From NCBI GenBank assembly GCA_016871495.1, contig VHDF01000005.1, positions 1-64,000 of the forward strand: DNA of 64,000 nucleotides, written 5' to 3'. The notes beneath the pieces are model-generated. The model saw only the letters and a program-made list of their open reading frames with translations, was not told the DNA's origin and did not search any database. Position numbers and translations under genes: made by a program. This document shows, in pieces, positions 16,003-24,880 of this stretch. The DNA comes from Verrucomicrobiota bacterium (GTDB lineage Bacteria; Verrucomicrobiota; Verrucomicrobiia; Limisphaerales; VHDF01). Position 1 is the stretch's first letter. The number at the start of each line of letters is the position of its first letter.

Positions 16003-17049
16003 ATGAATTCGAACATGGTGATAGCCACTCGCGGCAGCGCGCTGGCTCTGGCCCAGGCTCAGTTGGTGATCGACCAATGCCGCAAGCTGTTTCCCCGGCT
16101 TCGGTTTGAGATGAAGATTTTCAAAACGACGGGGGACAAACTCCAATCGGCCTCGCTGGCCAAGCCTGGTGAGAGCCTGCCTAAGGGGCTCTTCACCAAG
16201 GAACTCGAAGTGGCGTTGGTTCGAGGCAAGGCGGATCTGGCGGTTCATAGTTTGAAGGATCTGCCCACGGAATTACCTTCGGGATTGATGCTGGGAGCCG
16301 TGTCTAAGCGGGCGGATCCTCGCGACGTGCTGATCGTGCGTGACGAGGACTTCCTGCGGCGACGGGATGAAACTGCGGAGGCGGCGATGGACTGGTCGCC
16401 GGGACAATCGGCTTTGAAAGGGTTGGGTCCGGGAGTGTCGCTGAAAACGCTGCCGACGGGGGCGTGTCTGGCCACAAGCAGTCCGCGGCGGCAAGCGCAG
16501 ATTTGCGAACTCCGTCCCGACCTGCGGACGGTCGAGATTCGGGGCAACGTGGTGACGCGATTGCAGAAGCTGGCGGAACAGGGCGAGATCGACGGGTTGG
16601 TGCTGGCGGCGGCCGGGCTGGAGCGATTGCAGTTTACGATACGGCCGGATGGCATGCTCGCGGGCGACGCGGTGCCGGATGGATTGAGGGCGGTTGTGCT
16701 GGATTCATCGCAAATGCTTCCCTGTGTGGGCCAGGCTGCCCTGGGGATCGAGGTGCGGGCCGCCGACGAGCGCATCGCTCCGATTTGCGAGCGATTGAAT
16801 CACTTCAATACCCGGCAATGCGTGCTGGCGGAAAGGGCGTTTCTCAATGAAATGGGAGGGGGATGCCAGGCCCCGGTGGCGGCTTTGGGCGAAATCGCGA
16901 GTGATCAATTGAAATTGCGAGCCGTTTCTTTCGCGGGCGGAGAACCTCGCCGCGGGGAACGGCGGGGATCGCCCGCCGAGGCCGAATCGATGGGCCGCGA
17001 ACTGGCGCGGGAGTTGAAGCCGGGAAAGGAAGAGGAAAAACATGGGTAA
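16003..17049 (+). CDS. hemC: Hydroxymethylbilane synthase (porphobilinogen deaminase)
   Basis: A 348-residue HemC. It opens MVIATRGSALALAQAQLV and contains LFTKELEVALVRGKADLAVHSLKDLPTE in two parts, with SSPRRQAQI and IRGNVVTRLQKL binding the tetrapyrrole chain. The dipyrromethane-cofactor cysteine is in EMGGGCQAPVAALG. There is an insertion of about 25 residues after RDVLIVRDEDF relative to typical HemC. It polymerises four porphobilinogens. It begins 25 nt after hemA and overlaps the next gene by 8 nt. hemB is not in the window. Confidence 0.95.
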   Translation: MNSNMVIATRGSALALAQAQLVIDQCRKLFPRLRFEMKIFKTTGDKLQSASLAKPGESLPKGLFTKELEVALVRGKADLAVHSLKDLPTELPSGLMLGAVSKRADPRDVLIVRDEDFLRRRDETAEAAMDWSPGQSALKGLGPGVSLKTLPTGACLATSSPRRQAQICELRPDLRTVEIRGNVVTRLQKLAEQGEIDGLVLAAAGLERLQFTIRPDGMLAGDAVPDGLRAVVLDSSQMLPCVGQAALGIEVRAADERIAPICERLNHFNTRQCVLAERAFLNEMGGGCQAPVAALGEIASDQLKLRAVSFAGGEPRRGERRGSPAEAESMGRELARELKPGKEEEKHG

Positions 17050-18625
17050 GGCGAAGGTTTCGATGGGCCGGGTATATTTGGTGGGAGCGGGGCCGGGCGA
17101 TCCGGGATTGTTCACGCTGCGGGGCGCCGAGTTGCTCAAAGACGCGGAGGTGGTGGTGTACGACGCCCTGGTGCAGCCGGAATTGCTGCGGCTCGTTCCC
17201 AAGGACGCGGAGCGCATTTACGCCGGAAAGCGATCCAAGGATCATGCGATTCCGCAGGAAGAATTGAACCGGTTGCTGGTGGAAAAGGCCAGGGCAGGCA
17301 AGCGCGTGGTGCGGTTGAAAGGGGGCGATCCGTACGTCTTCGGACGGGGCGGGGAGGAGGCGGAAGAACTGGCGGCGTCCGGAATTCCGTTTGAAGTGGT
17401 GCCGGGGATCAGTTCGGTGGTGGCGGCGGGTTGTTACGCCGGCATTCCCATCACGCACCGGGATTGTTGTTCGAGTTTTACCGTCTGGACGGGGCACGAG
17501 GAGCCGGGCAAGGCGAAGGAGTCCGTCGATTGGGCGGCGCTGGCGCGGGTGCCGGGAACCAAAGTGATCCTGATGGGTGTGGAGCGCATCGGGGAAATCG
17601 CGCAAGCGCTGATGGCGCATGGCATGCCGGCCTCGGAGCGGCTCGCGATGGTGCGGTGGGCCACGACCGGCAAACAGGAAACGCTGGAGAGCACCTTGGG
17701 GGAAGTCGCGGAGGAAGTGCGCCGCCGGGGCTTCCAAGCGCCGGCGGTGACCATCGTGGGTGACGTGACGCGTTTGAGGGACAAGTTAAACTGGTTTGAG
17801 CGACGACCTCTGTTTGGGCGGCGGGTGGTGGTGACGCGGACGCGCGAGCAAGCCAGCCAGCTCTCGGCGCGGCTGCGAGAGAGCGGGGCGGACGCGATCG
17901 AGATTCCCACCATCCGAATCGAAGCCCCAAAGGAGCGGACGCCTTTGGTCGAGGCTCTGGCCGGGCTCAGTTGTTATGACTGGCTGGTGTTCACCAGTCC
18001 AAACGGCGTCTCCAAGTTTTTCGAGTATTTCTTCAAATCCTTTGATGACGTCCGGGCTTTGGGTGGATTGAGGCTGGCCGCGGTGGGATCCGCGACGGCC
18101 GCCACCCTCAAGGCGCTGCATCTTAAGGTTGACGCCATGCCCGAGGAATACCTGGCGTCCGAAATCGCTGGCGCGATCGAGGCCGACGGATGCGTTGAAA
18201 ACCTGAGGATCCTGCTGATGCGCGCGGAAGTGGCGAACCGCGAATTGCCAAGAAAACTGGAGGAGATGGGCGCCATTGTCGATGACGTGGCTGTTTATCG
18301 CACCGTGCCGGAGACGGAGGATCCCTTCGGTGTGGTTGAGGATTTTCGGGAGCGAGGGGCGGATTGGGTGACGTTCACGAGCAGTTCGACGGTTGAACAT
18401 TTCAACGCGAGGTTCGACTTGTTGAATTTGAGGAAAGCGTGGCCGAAGATCCGCTTCTTGACCATTGGACCCGAGACTTCGAAAGCGCTTAGAACCCTGG
18501 GGTTGGAAGCTGATTTGGAGGCCGCAAAGCATACCATCGAAGGCATGATGGAGGCACTGATTCAGATCGAGACTGAGGCTGGCGCGGGGATCTCGAGTCC
18601 GCGACGGAAGGGGTTGATCCGATGA
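17042..18625 (+). CDS. cobA-hemD: Fused uroporphyrinogen-III C-methyltransferase / uroporphyrinogen-III synthase
   Basis: A 527-residue bifunctional protein. Residues about 8-250 are the SAM-dependent methyltransferase: GRVYLVGAGPGDPGLFTLRG, VRLKGGDPYVFGRGGEEAEEL and GIPITHRDCCSSFTVWTGH are its signature motifs. Residues about 260-510 are HemD-like: GRRVVVTRTREQASQLSARL, DWLVFTSPNGVSKFF and WVTFTSSSTVEHF. The two steps make uroporphyrinogen III and precorrin-2, the branch to siroheme or cobalamin. It overlaps hemC by 8 nt, so the products are coupled. Similar fusions are known in several phyla. Confidence 0.94.
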   Translation: MGKAKVSMGRVYLVGAGPGDPGLFTLRGAELLKDAEVVVYDALVQPELLRLVPKDAERIYAGKRSKDHAIPQEELNRLLVEKARAGKRVVRLKGGDPYVFGRGGEEAEELAASGIPFEVVPGISSVVAAGCYAGIPITHRDCCSSFTVWTGHEEPGKAKESVDWAALARVPGTKVILMGVERIGEIAQALMAHGMPASERLAMVRWATTGKQETLESTLGEVAEEVRRRGFQAPAVTIVGDVTRLRDKLNWFERRPLFGRRVVVTRTREQASQLSARLRESGADAIEIPTIRIEAPKERTPLVEALAGLSCYDWLVFTSPNGVSKFFEYFFKSFDDVRALGGLRLAAVGSATAATLKALHLKVDAMPEEYLASEIAGAIEADGCVENLRILLMRAEVANRELPRKLEEMGAIVDDVAVYRTVPETEDPFGVVEDFRERGADWVTFTSSSTVEHFNARFDLLNLRKAWPKIRFLTIGPETSKALRTLGLEADLEAAKHTIEGMMEALIQIETEAGAGISSPRRKGLIR

Positions 18626-19677
18626 GCGCTCCCTTGGTGTCCTTTTCAGACCTGCGCGAGTTCGCGCGATCCTGTTACACGCGCGCCGGAGTGGCGGAAG
18701 AGGAAGCCGCCATCGGGGCAGAAGTCCTCGCGACAACGGACGCTTGGGGTGTGTTTACCCACGGGACCAAGCTCCTGGCGGGATATTTGAAGCGGTTGCG
18801 CGCAGGAGGACTCCATCCCTCCGGCTCTCCCAAGGTTGTTCGCGAGGGGGGGGCGTGGGTGGTTTTCGATGGGAACTCGACGTTGGCGCATCCGACGTCG
18901 GTGAAAGCGATGCAATGGGCCATTCAGCGGGCGCGGATCCATGGGCTGGCTTATGCGGGTCTGCGCAATAGCTGTCATTTTGGCGCGGCGGGGTATTACG
19001 CGTGGCTGGCGGCCCGGGAGGGATTGATCGGGGTCGCGATGGCGAATGATATTCCGTCCGTGGCGGCGCCTGGATCCCGCGGTGCGGTGACCGGGAGCAA
19101 TCCGCTGGCCTATGCCATTCCGGCCCGGCGGCATGACCCGATCCTGCTCGACATGTCGATCGCGAAGGTGGCTGGAGGCAAGGTTTTCGCGGCGCGGGCG
19201 CGCGGTGAACCGATTCCGGGAGATTGGATTATTGGAGCCGACGGGTGTCCGACGTCCGATCCCAGTCGTTTTCCGATGGAGGGGGCTTTGCTCCCGATGG
19301 CGGGTCACAAGGGATACGGATTGGCGCTGTTGATTGAGTCCTTGAGCGCGTTGCTTACGGGAGCGTCGATGACTTGGGGGGTGCGCAGTTGGAGCCATCA
19401 TGATCCGGGCCTGCCGACCTTGCATGGCGCGGCATTCCTGGCGATGGATCCCGCTGTGCTGGCCGTGAAGGGAGATTTCGCGGAACGCGTTTCGAGTCTG
19501 ATCGATGAAATTCACGCTTCGCCCCGGGCGGACGGGGTGGAGCGTCTTTATGTGCCGGGCGAGATCGAGTGGGAACGTTATCGGCAGCAAATCGCCGAGG
19601 GCATTGCCTTGCCACCGGATGTGATTCCCCCGCTGCGCGAGGCCGCGGCTTTGAGCGGGCTTGCCTCGGTCGTGTGA
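18622..19677 (+). CDS. Ldh family oxidoreductase (malate/L-lactate/sulfolactate dehydrogenase type 2)
   Basis: A 351-residue NAD(P)-dependent oxidoreductase of the YlbC/ComC fold, unrelated to classical lactate dehydrogenase. GLAYAGLRNSCHFGAAGYYA carries the conserved S/CHFG catalytic histidine. VAAPGSRGAVTGSNPLAYAIP and PILLDMSIAKVAGGKV are family signatures, and GHKGYGLALLIESLSALLTG follows. It starts by a 4-nt ATGA overlap with the heme fusion gene. With the SDR and aldolase downstream it probably oxidises a 2-hydroxy or 2-keto-3-deoxy sugar acid rather than malate (inference). Confidence 0.9.
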   Translation: MSAPLVSFSDLREFARSCYTRAGVAEEEAAIGAEVLATTDAWGVFTHGTKLLAGYLKRLRAGGLHPSGSPKVVREGGAWVVFDGNSTLAHPTSVKAMQWAIQRARIHGLAYAGLRNSCHFGAAGYYAWLAAREGLIGVAMANDIPSVAAPGSRGAVTGSNPLAYAIPARRHDPILLDMSIAKVAGGKVFAARARGEPIPGDWIIGADGCPTSDPSRFPMEGALLPMAGHKGYGLALLIESLSALLTGASMTWGVRSWSHHDPGLPTLHGAAFLAMDPAVLAVKGDFAERVSSLIDEIHASPRADGVERLYVPGEIEWERYRQQIAEGIALPPDVIPPLREAAALSGLASVV

Positions 19678-19756
19678 TGGATTTGAGTTTGCCGAGAGAT
19701 GTGCCGTTGGCAGGCGGCCCGGATTCTGGACCGGCCTTTCCAGGTGGAGAACGACT

Positions 19757-20539
19757 ATGAATAAACGAACACATTATTCACTTCAGAACAAACAGGTGGT
19801 GGTGACCGGGGCGGGATCGGGGATTGGGGCGGCGATTGCAGAGGAGCTGGCGGCGGCGGGGGCAAGTGTGGTTTTGGCGGACCTGCGGCCGGACGCGGCC
19901 GAGGAAGTCGCGGCACGCCTTCGGAAGGAAGGATGGGCAGGCGTGGCGGAGGTGTTGGATGTTGCGGATGACGCGGCGTGTGCCGCATTTGCCCGGCGAT
20001 TTCTTGAAGAAAGGGGCCGTTGCGATGTCTTGGTAAACAATGCGGGCATTGGCCATGTGGGCACGATCTTGAACACCGCGCCGGCGGATTTGGACCGTCT
20101 TTGGTCGGTCAACCTCAAGGGCATGTATTCGCTCAGCCGGGCGTTTCTTCCTTCGATGATCGAGCGGCGCGCGGGCTCGATCATCAACATGGCGTCGGCC
20201 TTGGGCTTGACCGCCATGGAAGATCGATTCGCTTACACGGTGACGAAGCACGCGGTGGTGGGATTAACGAGGTCCATGGCTCTCGATTTCGGCCCGACGG
20301 GCGTGCGGATCAACTGCATTTGCCCGGGGCGGGTGGAGACGCCCTTCGTGCAGGCGCGGTTGCGGGAGTATCCGGACCCGGAGAAATTCCGGGCTCAGAT
20401 GGTGGCGACGCACGCGCAGAAGCGGATGGCGCAACCCGTCGAGATTGCCTGGGCCGCCCGCTATCTGGCCAGCGACGAAAGCGCGTTTGTCACGGGCAGC
20501 ACGATGGTGATCGATGGCGGGTATCTTTGCGGGAAGTGA
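19757..20539 (+). CDS. SDR family NAD(P)-dependent dehydrogenase
   Basis: A 260-residue classical short-chain dehydrogenase. It shows the VVVTGAGSGIGAAIAEEL cofactor loop, LVNNAGIGHVGTI, a catalytic S in IINMASALGLTAM, YTVTKHAVVGLTRSMALDF with YxxxK, and a closing GSTMVIDGGYLCGK. Acidic D in VVLADLRPDAAEEVA points to NAD preference. ATG 19757 fits the fold; the earlier in-frame codon overlaps the upstream gene. The context suggests a sugar-acid or 2-keto-3-deoxy-acid dehydrogenase. Substrate unproven. Confidence 0.93.
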   Translation: MNKRTHYSLQNKQVVVTGAGSGIGAAIAEELAAAGASVVLADLRPDAAEEVAARLRKEGWAGVAEVLDVADDAACAAFARRFLEERGRCDVLVNNAGIGHVGTILNTAPADLDRLWSVNLKGMYSLSRAFLPSMIERRAGSIINMASALGLTAMEDRFAYTVTKHAVVGLTRSMALDFGPTGVRINCICPGRVETPFVQARLREYPDPEKFRAQMVATHAQKRMAQPVEIAWAARYLASDESAFVTGSTMVIDGGYLCGK

Positions 20540-20581
20540 TTGCACCGCGGGCGGGCTCCCGGCCAAGATTGCGGTTGAAAT

Positions 20582-21253
20582 ATGTCCAGACTTTCTCGCC
20601 TCGAGGTGTGTTTACGGATTCAGAGTTCCGGGTTGGTGCCGGTTTTTTATCATGGCGACGCGGGAGTGGTGGCCGAAGCGGTCTCGGCCTGCGCCGAAGC
20701 GGGGATCGAAGTGTTTGAGTTTACGAATCGAGGGCAAGGCGCGTCGAAAGTGTTTGAGAAAGTGGTTGAGGTCAGCGCCCGGCGATGGCCGGGAGTGGTC
20801 TTGGGCGCGGGATCGATCGTGGATTCCGAAACGGCGGCCCTTTACGCGGCGCACGGGGCGCAGTTCATCGTCGGGCCTTCCTTCTCCGAAAGGGTGGCGC
20901 GATTTTGCAACCGGCGGAAATTGTTGTATGTGCCCGGATGCGCCACTCCGACGGAAATAGGCACCGCCGAGGAATGGGGGGCGGAAATCGTGAAGTTATT
21001 TCCGTGCGAAGCGGCGGGAGGGCCGGGATTCGTCAAAGCGTTGCTGGGGCCGTCACCCTGGACCCGGATCATGGCCACAGGAGTGGCGGATGCCTCGAAG
21101 GACGGGATCACCGCCTGGATCAAGGCGGGAGTCTGCGCTTTGGGTTTGGGCAAGGAACTATTGCGGAAGGAATGGATTGACGCCGGCGATTGGAGTTCGG
21201 TTCGGGCTCGCGCCGAGGAGTTGAAGGGATGGATTCAATCGGCGAGGGGGTAA
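20582..21253 (+). CDS. KDPG/KHG-type bifunctional aldolase
   Basis: A 223-residue class I aldolase of the Eda family. SSGLVPVFYHGDAGVVAEAV, the general-base E in GIEVFEFTNRG, GAGSIVDSETAALYAAHGA, PGCATPTEIGTAEEWGAEIV and the Schiff-base lysine in EIVKLFPCEAAGG are in the right order. It should split a 2-keto-3-deoxy sugar acid (phosphorylated or not) into pyruvate and an aldehyde. It ends the run of seven plus-strand genes that begins at 14081. A GT-rich 204-nt gap without features follows before rpoN. Confidence 0.9.
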   Translation: MSRLSRLEVCLRIQSSGLVPVFYHGDAGVVAEAVSACAEAGIEVFEFTNRGQGASKVFEKVVEVSARRWPGVVLGAGSIVDSETAALYAAHGAQFIVGPSFSERVARFCNRRKLLYVPGCATPTEIGTAEEWGAEIVKLFPCEAAGGPGFVKALLGPSPWTRIMATGVADASKDGITAWIKAGVCALGLGKELLRKEWIDAGDWSSVRARAEELKGWIQSARG

Positions 21254-21457
21254 CCGCCTCGGATTCAAGGCCAGGCGTTCACTTTTTTCTGAATGGGTGA
21301 ACTGAAAATGCCGAAATGAAGGTTGTCGGCGATGAAGTGGAGGCGGCCGTGCATTGAGTTGGATGACGGATTACCGGAGAAGGATCCGCGCCTAAATTCA
21401 ACGCCGCAGCACGCTTCGTGCCGAATTTTTGTTGGTGTTTGGAAGCGGGCGGGATAA

Positions 21458-22975
21458 TTGTTGCGCGTGGGTCCTGGATTACATCTTGGTCAGCGGATGG
21501 CACTCACTCAGGTGCTTGCACCTCAGTTGCAGCAGTCCCTGGCGCTGCTGCAGGCGCCAACGCTGGAGCTCAAGGCCATGATTGAACAGGAGATCCAGGT
21601 CAATCCCATCCTCGAAGAGGTGCAGGCCCTCGAGCCTTTGGCCGAAGAACGAGCGACGGAGGCAGGCGACGCCACGGCGGAGGCTGCGCGTTCGGCGGAT
21701 CCGACGGAGCCGCCATCCGATTTGAATTTCGATCCGGCCACGGAAAAACCCACGGCGGAACCGGTGGACGATTTCCAGAAGGAAGTGGACAAGCTTCTCC
21801 AGTTGGACCAGGAATGGAGGGATCATTTTTCCCAGTCCAACGTGCCTTCCCGGGTCAGTCAGGAGGATGAGGAACGGCGCCAGTACATGTTTGATTCCTT
21901 GGTGGCCACCACTTCGTTGCAGGAGAGCCTTCTGGAGCAGGTGCGCACGGCGGAGCTGGAGGAGCATGATCGCAAGGTGGCGGAACTCATCGTGGGGAAC
22001 ATTGACGACTATGGCTATCTGCAGTCGAAAGTCGAAGAGTTGTCCTTATCCACCGGCATTCCTCCGGAATCCATTCTGCGGGCGTTGAAAGTCATCCAAA
22101 CCTTTCATCCTCCCGGAGTGGGCGCGCGGGATTTGCGCGAGTGTTTGATGCTTCAATTGGAGCGGGCCGGGAAGACGGACACGGTTGAGTATCGCATTCT
22201 CGACAAGTTCATGGACGCGCTGGGGCGGAGGAGGCTGCCGGATATCGCGCGTGGCCTTGATCTCGACACCCTCGAGGTGCAGGACGCGGTGCAGCGCATC
22301 GCGCTCCTCGAGCCCAGGCCGGGGCGGGACTTTCTGCCCGACAACGATCAATACGTGGTCCCGGAGATCTTCGTGCAGAAGAACGGGGAGGAGTATGTCG
22401 TTTCCTCGAACAACGATCACATTCCGCATCTCCGCATCAGCAATCATTACAAGGACCTGCTGACTCAACCCGACAGCAGTGGGGAAGTGCGCGAGTACAT
22501 TCGTGAGAAGATTCGGGCGGGAAAATTCTTCATCAAGAGCCTTCATCAGCGCCAGGAGACGATCTTGAACATCGCGCGCGAGATTGTGGCCCGCCAGCGC
22601 GATTTCATGGAAAACGGCGTGGCGCAGTTGAAGCCGTTGACGATGGTGCAAGTCGCCTCAGTGGTGGGGGTTCACGAGACCACCGTGAGCCGCGCTGTCT
22701 CCGGCAAATACATGCAGACTCCGCAGGGTGTCTTCGAGATGAAGTATTTCTTCACCTCGGGCATTCAGACCGCGGATGGCGTCAATATGTCCAACACCAG
22801 TGTGAAGGACAAAATCGCGGAAATGATCAAGAAGGAGAACCCTTCGCATCCGTTTTCCGACGAGGACATTGTCAAGGACCTCTCGGAGCAGGGGATCAAG
22901 ATCGCGCGCCGCACCGTGGCCAAGTATCGTTCCGAGCTCAATATTCTGCCGTCACACTTGCGCAAAGTGTATTGA
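21458..22975 (+). CDS. rpoN: RNA polymerase sigma-54 factor
   Basis: A 505-residue sigma-54. The activator-interacting region I starts GLHLGQRMALTQVLAPQLQQ and LALLQAPTLELKAMIEQEI. An acidic region II follows (residues about 50-110). The core-binding region, the HTH (VQVASVVGVHETTVSRAVSGKY), MKYFFTSG and the RpoN box ARRTVAKYRSELNI close it. The TTG at 21458 is taken because family members start a few residues before the LxLxLGQ motif; ATG 21497 would remove it. It implies sigma-54 promoters in this genome, but I found no convincing -24/-12 site here. Confidence 0.95.
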   Translation: MLRVGPGLHLGQRMALTQVLAPQLQQSLALLQAPTLELKAMIEQEIQVNPILEEVQALEPLAEERATEAGDATAEAARSADPTEPPSDLNFDPATEKPTAEPVDDFQKEVDKLLQLDQEWRDHFSQSNVPSRVSQEDEERRQYMFDSLVATTSLQESLLEQVRTAELEEHDRKVAELIVGNIDDYGYLQSKVEELSLSTGIPPESILRALKVIQTFHPPGVGARDLRECLMLQLERAGKTDTVEYRILDKFMDALGRRRLPDIARGLDLDTLEVQDAVQRIALLEPRPGRDFLPDNDQYVVPEIFVQKNGEEYVVSSNNDHIPHLRISNHYKDLLTQPDSSGEVREYIREKIRAGKFFIKSLHQRQETILNIAREIVARQRDFMENGVAQLKPLTMVQVASVVGVHETTVSRAVSGKYMQTPQGVFEMKYFFTSGIQTADGVNMSNTSVKDKIAEMIKKENPSHPFSDEDIVKDLSEQGIKIARRTVAKYRSELNILPSHLRKVY

Positions 22976-22980
22976 AGCGC

Positions 22981-23199
22981 CGTGTATCCCGAAGTGGTCT
23001 GTCGTGTGGCGTAGGCTGCCCAACCCGCCGTATCGACGACCGCCCGTCGGCCCTGCAGGTGAAGAACGAGGCCCTTCCATGCTCTCCACGCGCCTGGTTC
23101 CCTTCGTCGCCCCGCAGGCTGGGCAGCCTGAGAAACAGCAGACAGGGCTGTCTGCGTTACCAAGACAACCCGGTCACCGACAGCTTGCGGATGCACCGT
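22981..23199. repeat. About 220-bp interspersed repeat, copy 1
   Basis: It starts GTGTATCCCGAAGTGG and runs through GTGTGGCGTAGGCTGCCCA, CCATGCTCTCCACGCGCC, CCCGCAGGCTGGGCAGCCTG and CAGACAGGGCTGTCTGCGTTACC to GGATGCACC. It matches 29272-29524 over about 190 bp at roughly 85% by eye. Internal palindromes (GGCTGCCCA with TGGGCAGCC; CAGACAGGGCTGTCTG) make it strongly foldable. It fills the gap between the converging rpoN and propeller genes. Confidence 0.8.
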
Positions 23200-23232
23200 C
23201 TGAACCTGCTACCGCGGCAGCGGGATGGTTCC

Positions 23233-24624
23233 TCACTTCCCAATGGAGTAAAGGTACTGGCGGTTGCGTTCCTCTTTCTCTCCCGTTCGCAGGTAGACGC
23301 GGCTGCCGCAGATCACCGGTGACGCGTAGGCTTCCTCTCCGAGTTGGTTGCTTTCGATCAAGCGGAACGATCGGGGCGTGGCTTGAAACACGAAGGTTTT
23401 GCCGCTGACGTTCGACGCATAAATGAGATCGTTGACCATGACGGGCGAGGCGAAGAAATCCCCGCCCAAGCGTTCTTTCCAAAGTTCCTCGCCCGAGTCC
23501 GATTTCCAGCACACGGCCAGCCCAGCGTCCATGACGGCATACAAGTGGCCTGCTTGGGCGATCATGGAAGGCACATAGACTCGCGCCGTGTTTTGCCAGG
23601 CGATGCGTTTGGATCCGTCGGCTTCCACCGCGACGGTGTGGTTCTTCGGATAGCCGCCGCTGACGAAAATACGCGAGCCGTCCGTAACGGCGGAGACGAC
23701 GCATTCCTCAGTGGATCCGGGCAGTTCCCACAGCTTTTCACCGGTCAAGGGGTTGTAGCTGGCGATGAGGTTGCATCCGGCCAGGACCATTTGCGTTTTG
23801 CCGGCGGCACGCAAAATGGAGGGGCTGGTATAGTTGGGCAGCTTGGGGCGGGGATGGCTCCAAACGACTTCGCCCGTGTCTCGATGAAGCCCCGCCACCA
23901 CGCCGCCGCCTCGATGGTCGGAAGCAACGAGCACCAATTGCTCATGCGTCATCGGGGAGGAGGCAAATCCCTGGTGCGTGACGAACGGGCCAATATTACG
24001 CTGCCACAAGACCTGGCCATCCGGACTCAAGGCAGTGGTGAAGACCGCCCCGCTGTTGAGAAAGTTCACGAAAAGGCGCCCGTCGTCGAACGTGATCGTG
24101 GAGGAGGCGGCGGAGGAGTGCACTTGCTTTCCTGGATCGCCGCCCGAGGGATGGACGGTCGTGGTCCAAAGCTTGGCCCCGGTGCGGCGGTCGAGACAAA
24201 GAACGGACTGCGCCCAGGTTGAAGTGTCGGCGGTGGCGAGGTAGATCCTGTTCCCGACCACGGTGGGGGAGCTGTGGCCTCGGCCGGGCAGTTCGGATTT
24301 CCAGACGATGTTTTCGGATTCGCTCCAGCGCGTCGGAGGGCTTTGTCCGGGCGTTGCGATGCCATCGCGTGTCGGACCTCGCCAAGCGGGCCAGTCGAAT
24401 GGAGACGTGGAAAGAGCCGCTCGGACGTGGGGTGCGAGCGTGAGCATGCCGAGCGCGATGAAGACGCCTGGAGACAAAGTCGCCCGCCGCACGGAAGTTC
24501 GGACCCATGCCAGGAATCCGGGCTGGGCCTGGGCTTGGGTTTCGCGGCCATCGATTGGCCGGGCGGGGAAGGATAGCGGGCCGCGTTGGAGGATCAGGTC
24601 GTGCGGGGAAGGAAGCGGTTTCAT
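23233..24624 (-). CDS. Exported PQQ-like beta-propeller protein
   Basis: A 463-residue protein of the outer-membrane-BamB/PQQ-repeat type. An N-terminal basic stretch of about 40 residues precedes a hydrophobic signal (FIALGMLTLAPHVRA). The mature part opens DWPAWRGPTRDGIA. Blades repeat motifs such as VLCLDRRTGAKLWTT, SYNPLTGEKLWELPG and CWKSDSGEELWKERL. It is probably periplasmic; no quinone-binding or catalytic residues are obvious, so a structural or binding role is likely. ATG 24624 is preferred; the in-frame extension upstream lies in repeat DNA. The long pre-signal tail suggests an even later start is possible. Confidence 0.85.
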   Translation of the reverse strand: MKPLPSPHDLILQRGPLSFPARPIDGRETQAQAQPGFLAWVRTSVRRATLSPGVFIALGMLTLAPHVRAALSTSPFDWPAWRGPTRDGIATPGQSPPTRWSESENIVWKSELPGRGHSSPTVVGNRIYLATADTSTWAQSVLCLDRRTGAKLWTTTVHPSGGDPGKQVHSSAASSTITFDDGRLFVNFLNSGAVFTTALSPDGQVLWQRNIGPFVTHQGFASSPMTHEQLVLVASDHRGGGVVAGLHRDTGEVVWSHPRPKLPNYTSPSILRAAGKTQMVLAGCNLIASYNPLTGEKLWELPGSTEECVVSAVTDGSRIFVSGGYPKNHTVAVEADGSKRIAWQNTARVYVPSMIAQAGHLYAVMDAGLAVCWKSDSGEELWKERLGGDFFASPVMVNDLIYASNVSGKTFVFQATPRSFRLIESNQLGEEAYASPVICGSRVYLRTGEKEERNRQYLYSIGK

Positions 24625-24715
24625 GGCGATAGAAGGTATGGCAGGAGCAGGATGGACGTCATGGTTGTGCAACCTGTGCATGAAGGCAAGTCGTCCGGAA
24701 GCCAACCTTGTCGCC

Positions 24716-24790
24716 GCTTGAACGTGCCATGCCCCTTTGAAGACACCCCCTTTCGGCGCCGTGAACAGCGCGCCCCGGCACCACACCGCG
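24716..24790. repeat. GGCGCCGTGAACAGCGCGCCCCGG repeat in a divergent promoter region
   Basis: CCATGCCCCTTTGAAGAC followed by GGCGCCGTGAACAGCGCGCCCCGG resembles 35476-35550 (CCACGCCCCTTTGAAGAC...GGCGTGAACGCCGCGCCCCGG) and is the inverse of the cores at 6770 and 35367. It lies between the divergent propeller genes, where their promoters must be. Confidence 0.6.
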
Positions 24791-24880
24791 CATCATGGAG
24801 CGCCAGCGGAAGTGCTGGCAGGATCGAAAGAGCCGTTCCGAAGGATTGCCTGCCTTGCGAACCGGGCTCATGCTGAGGCC

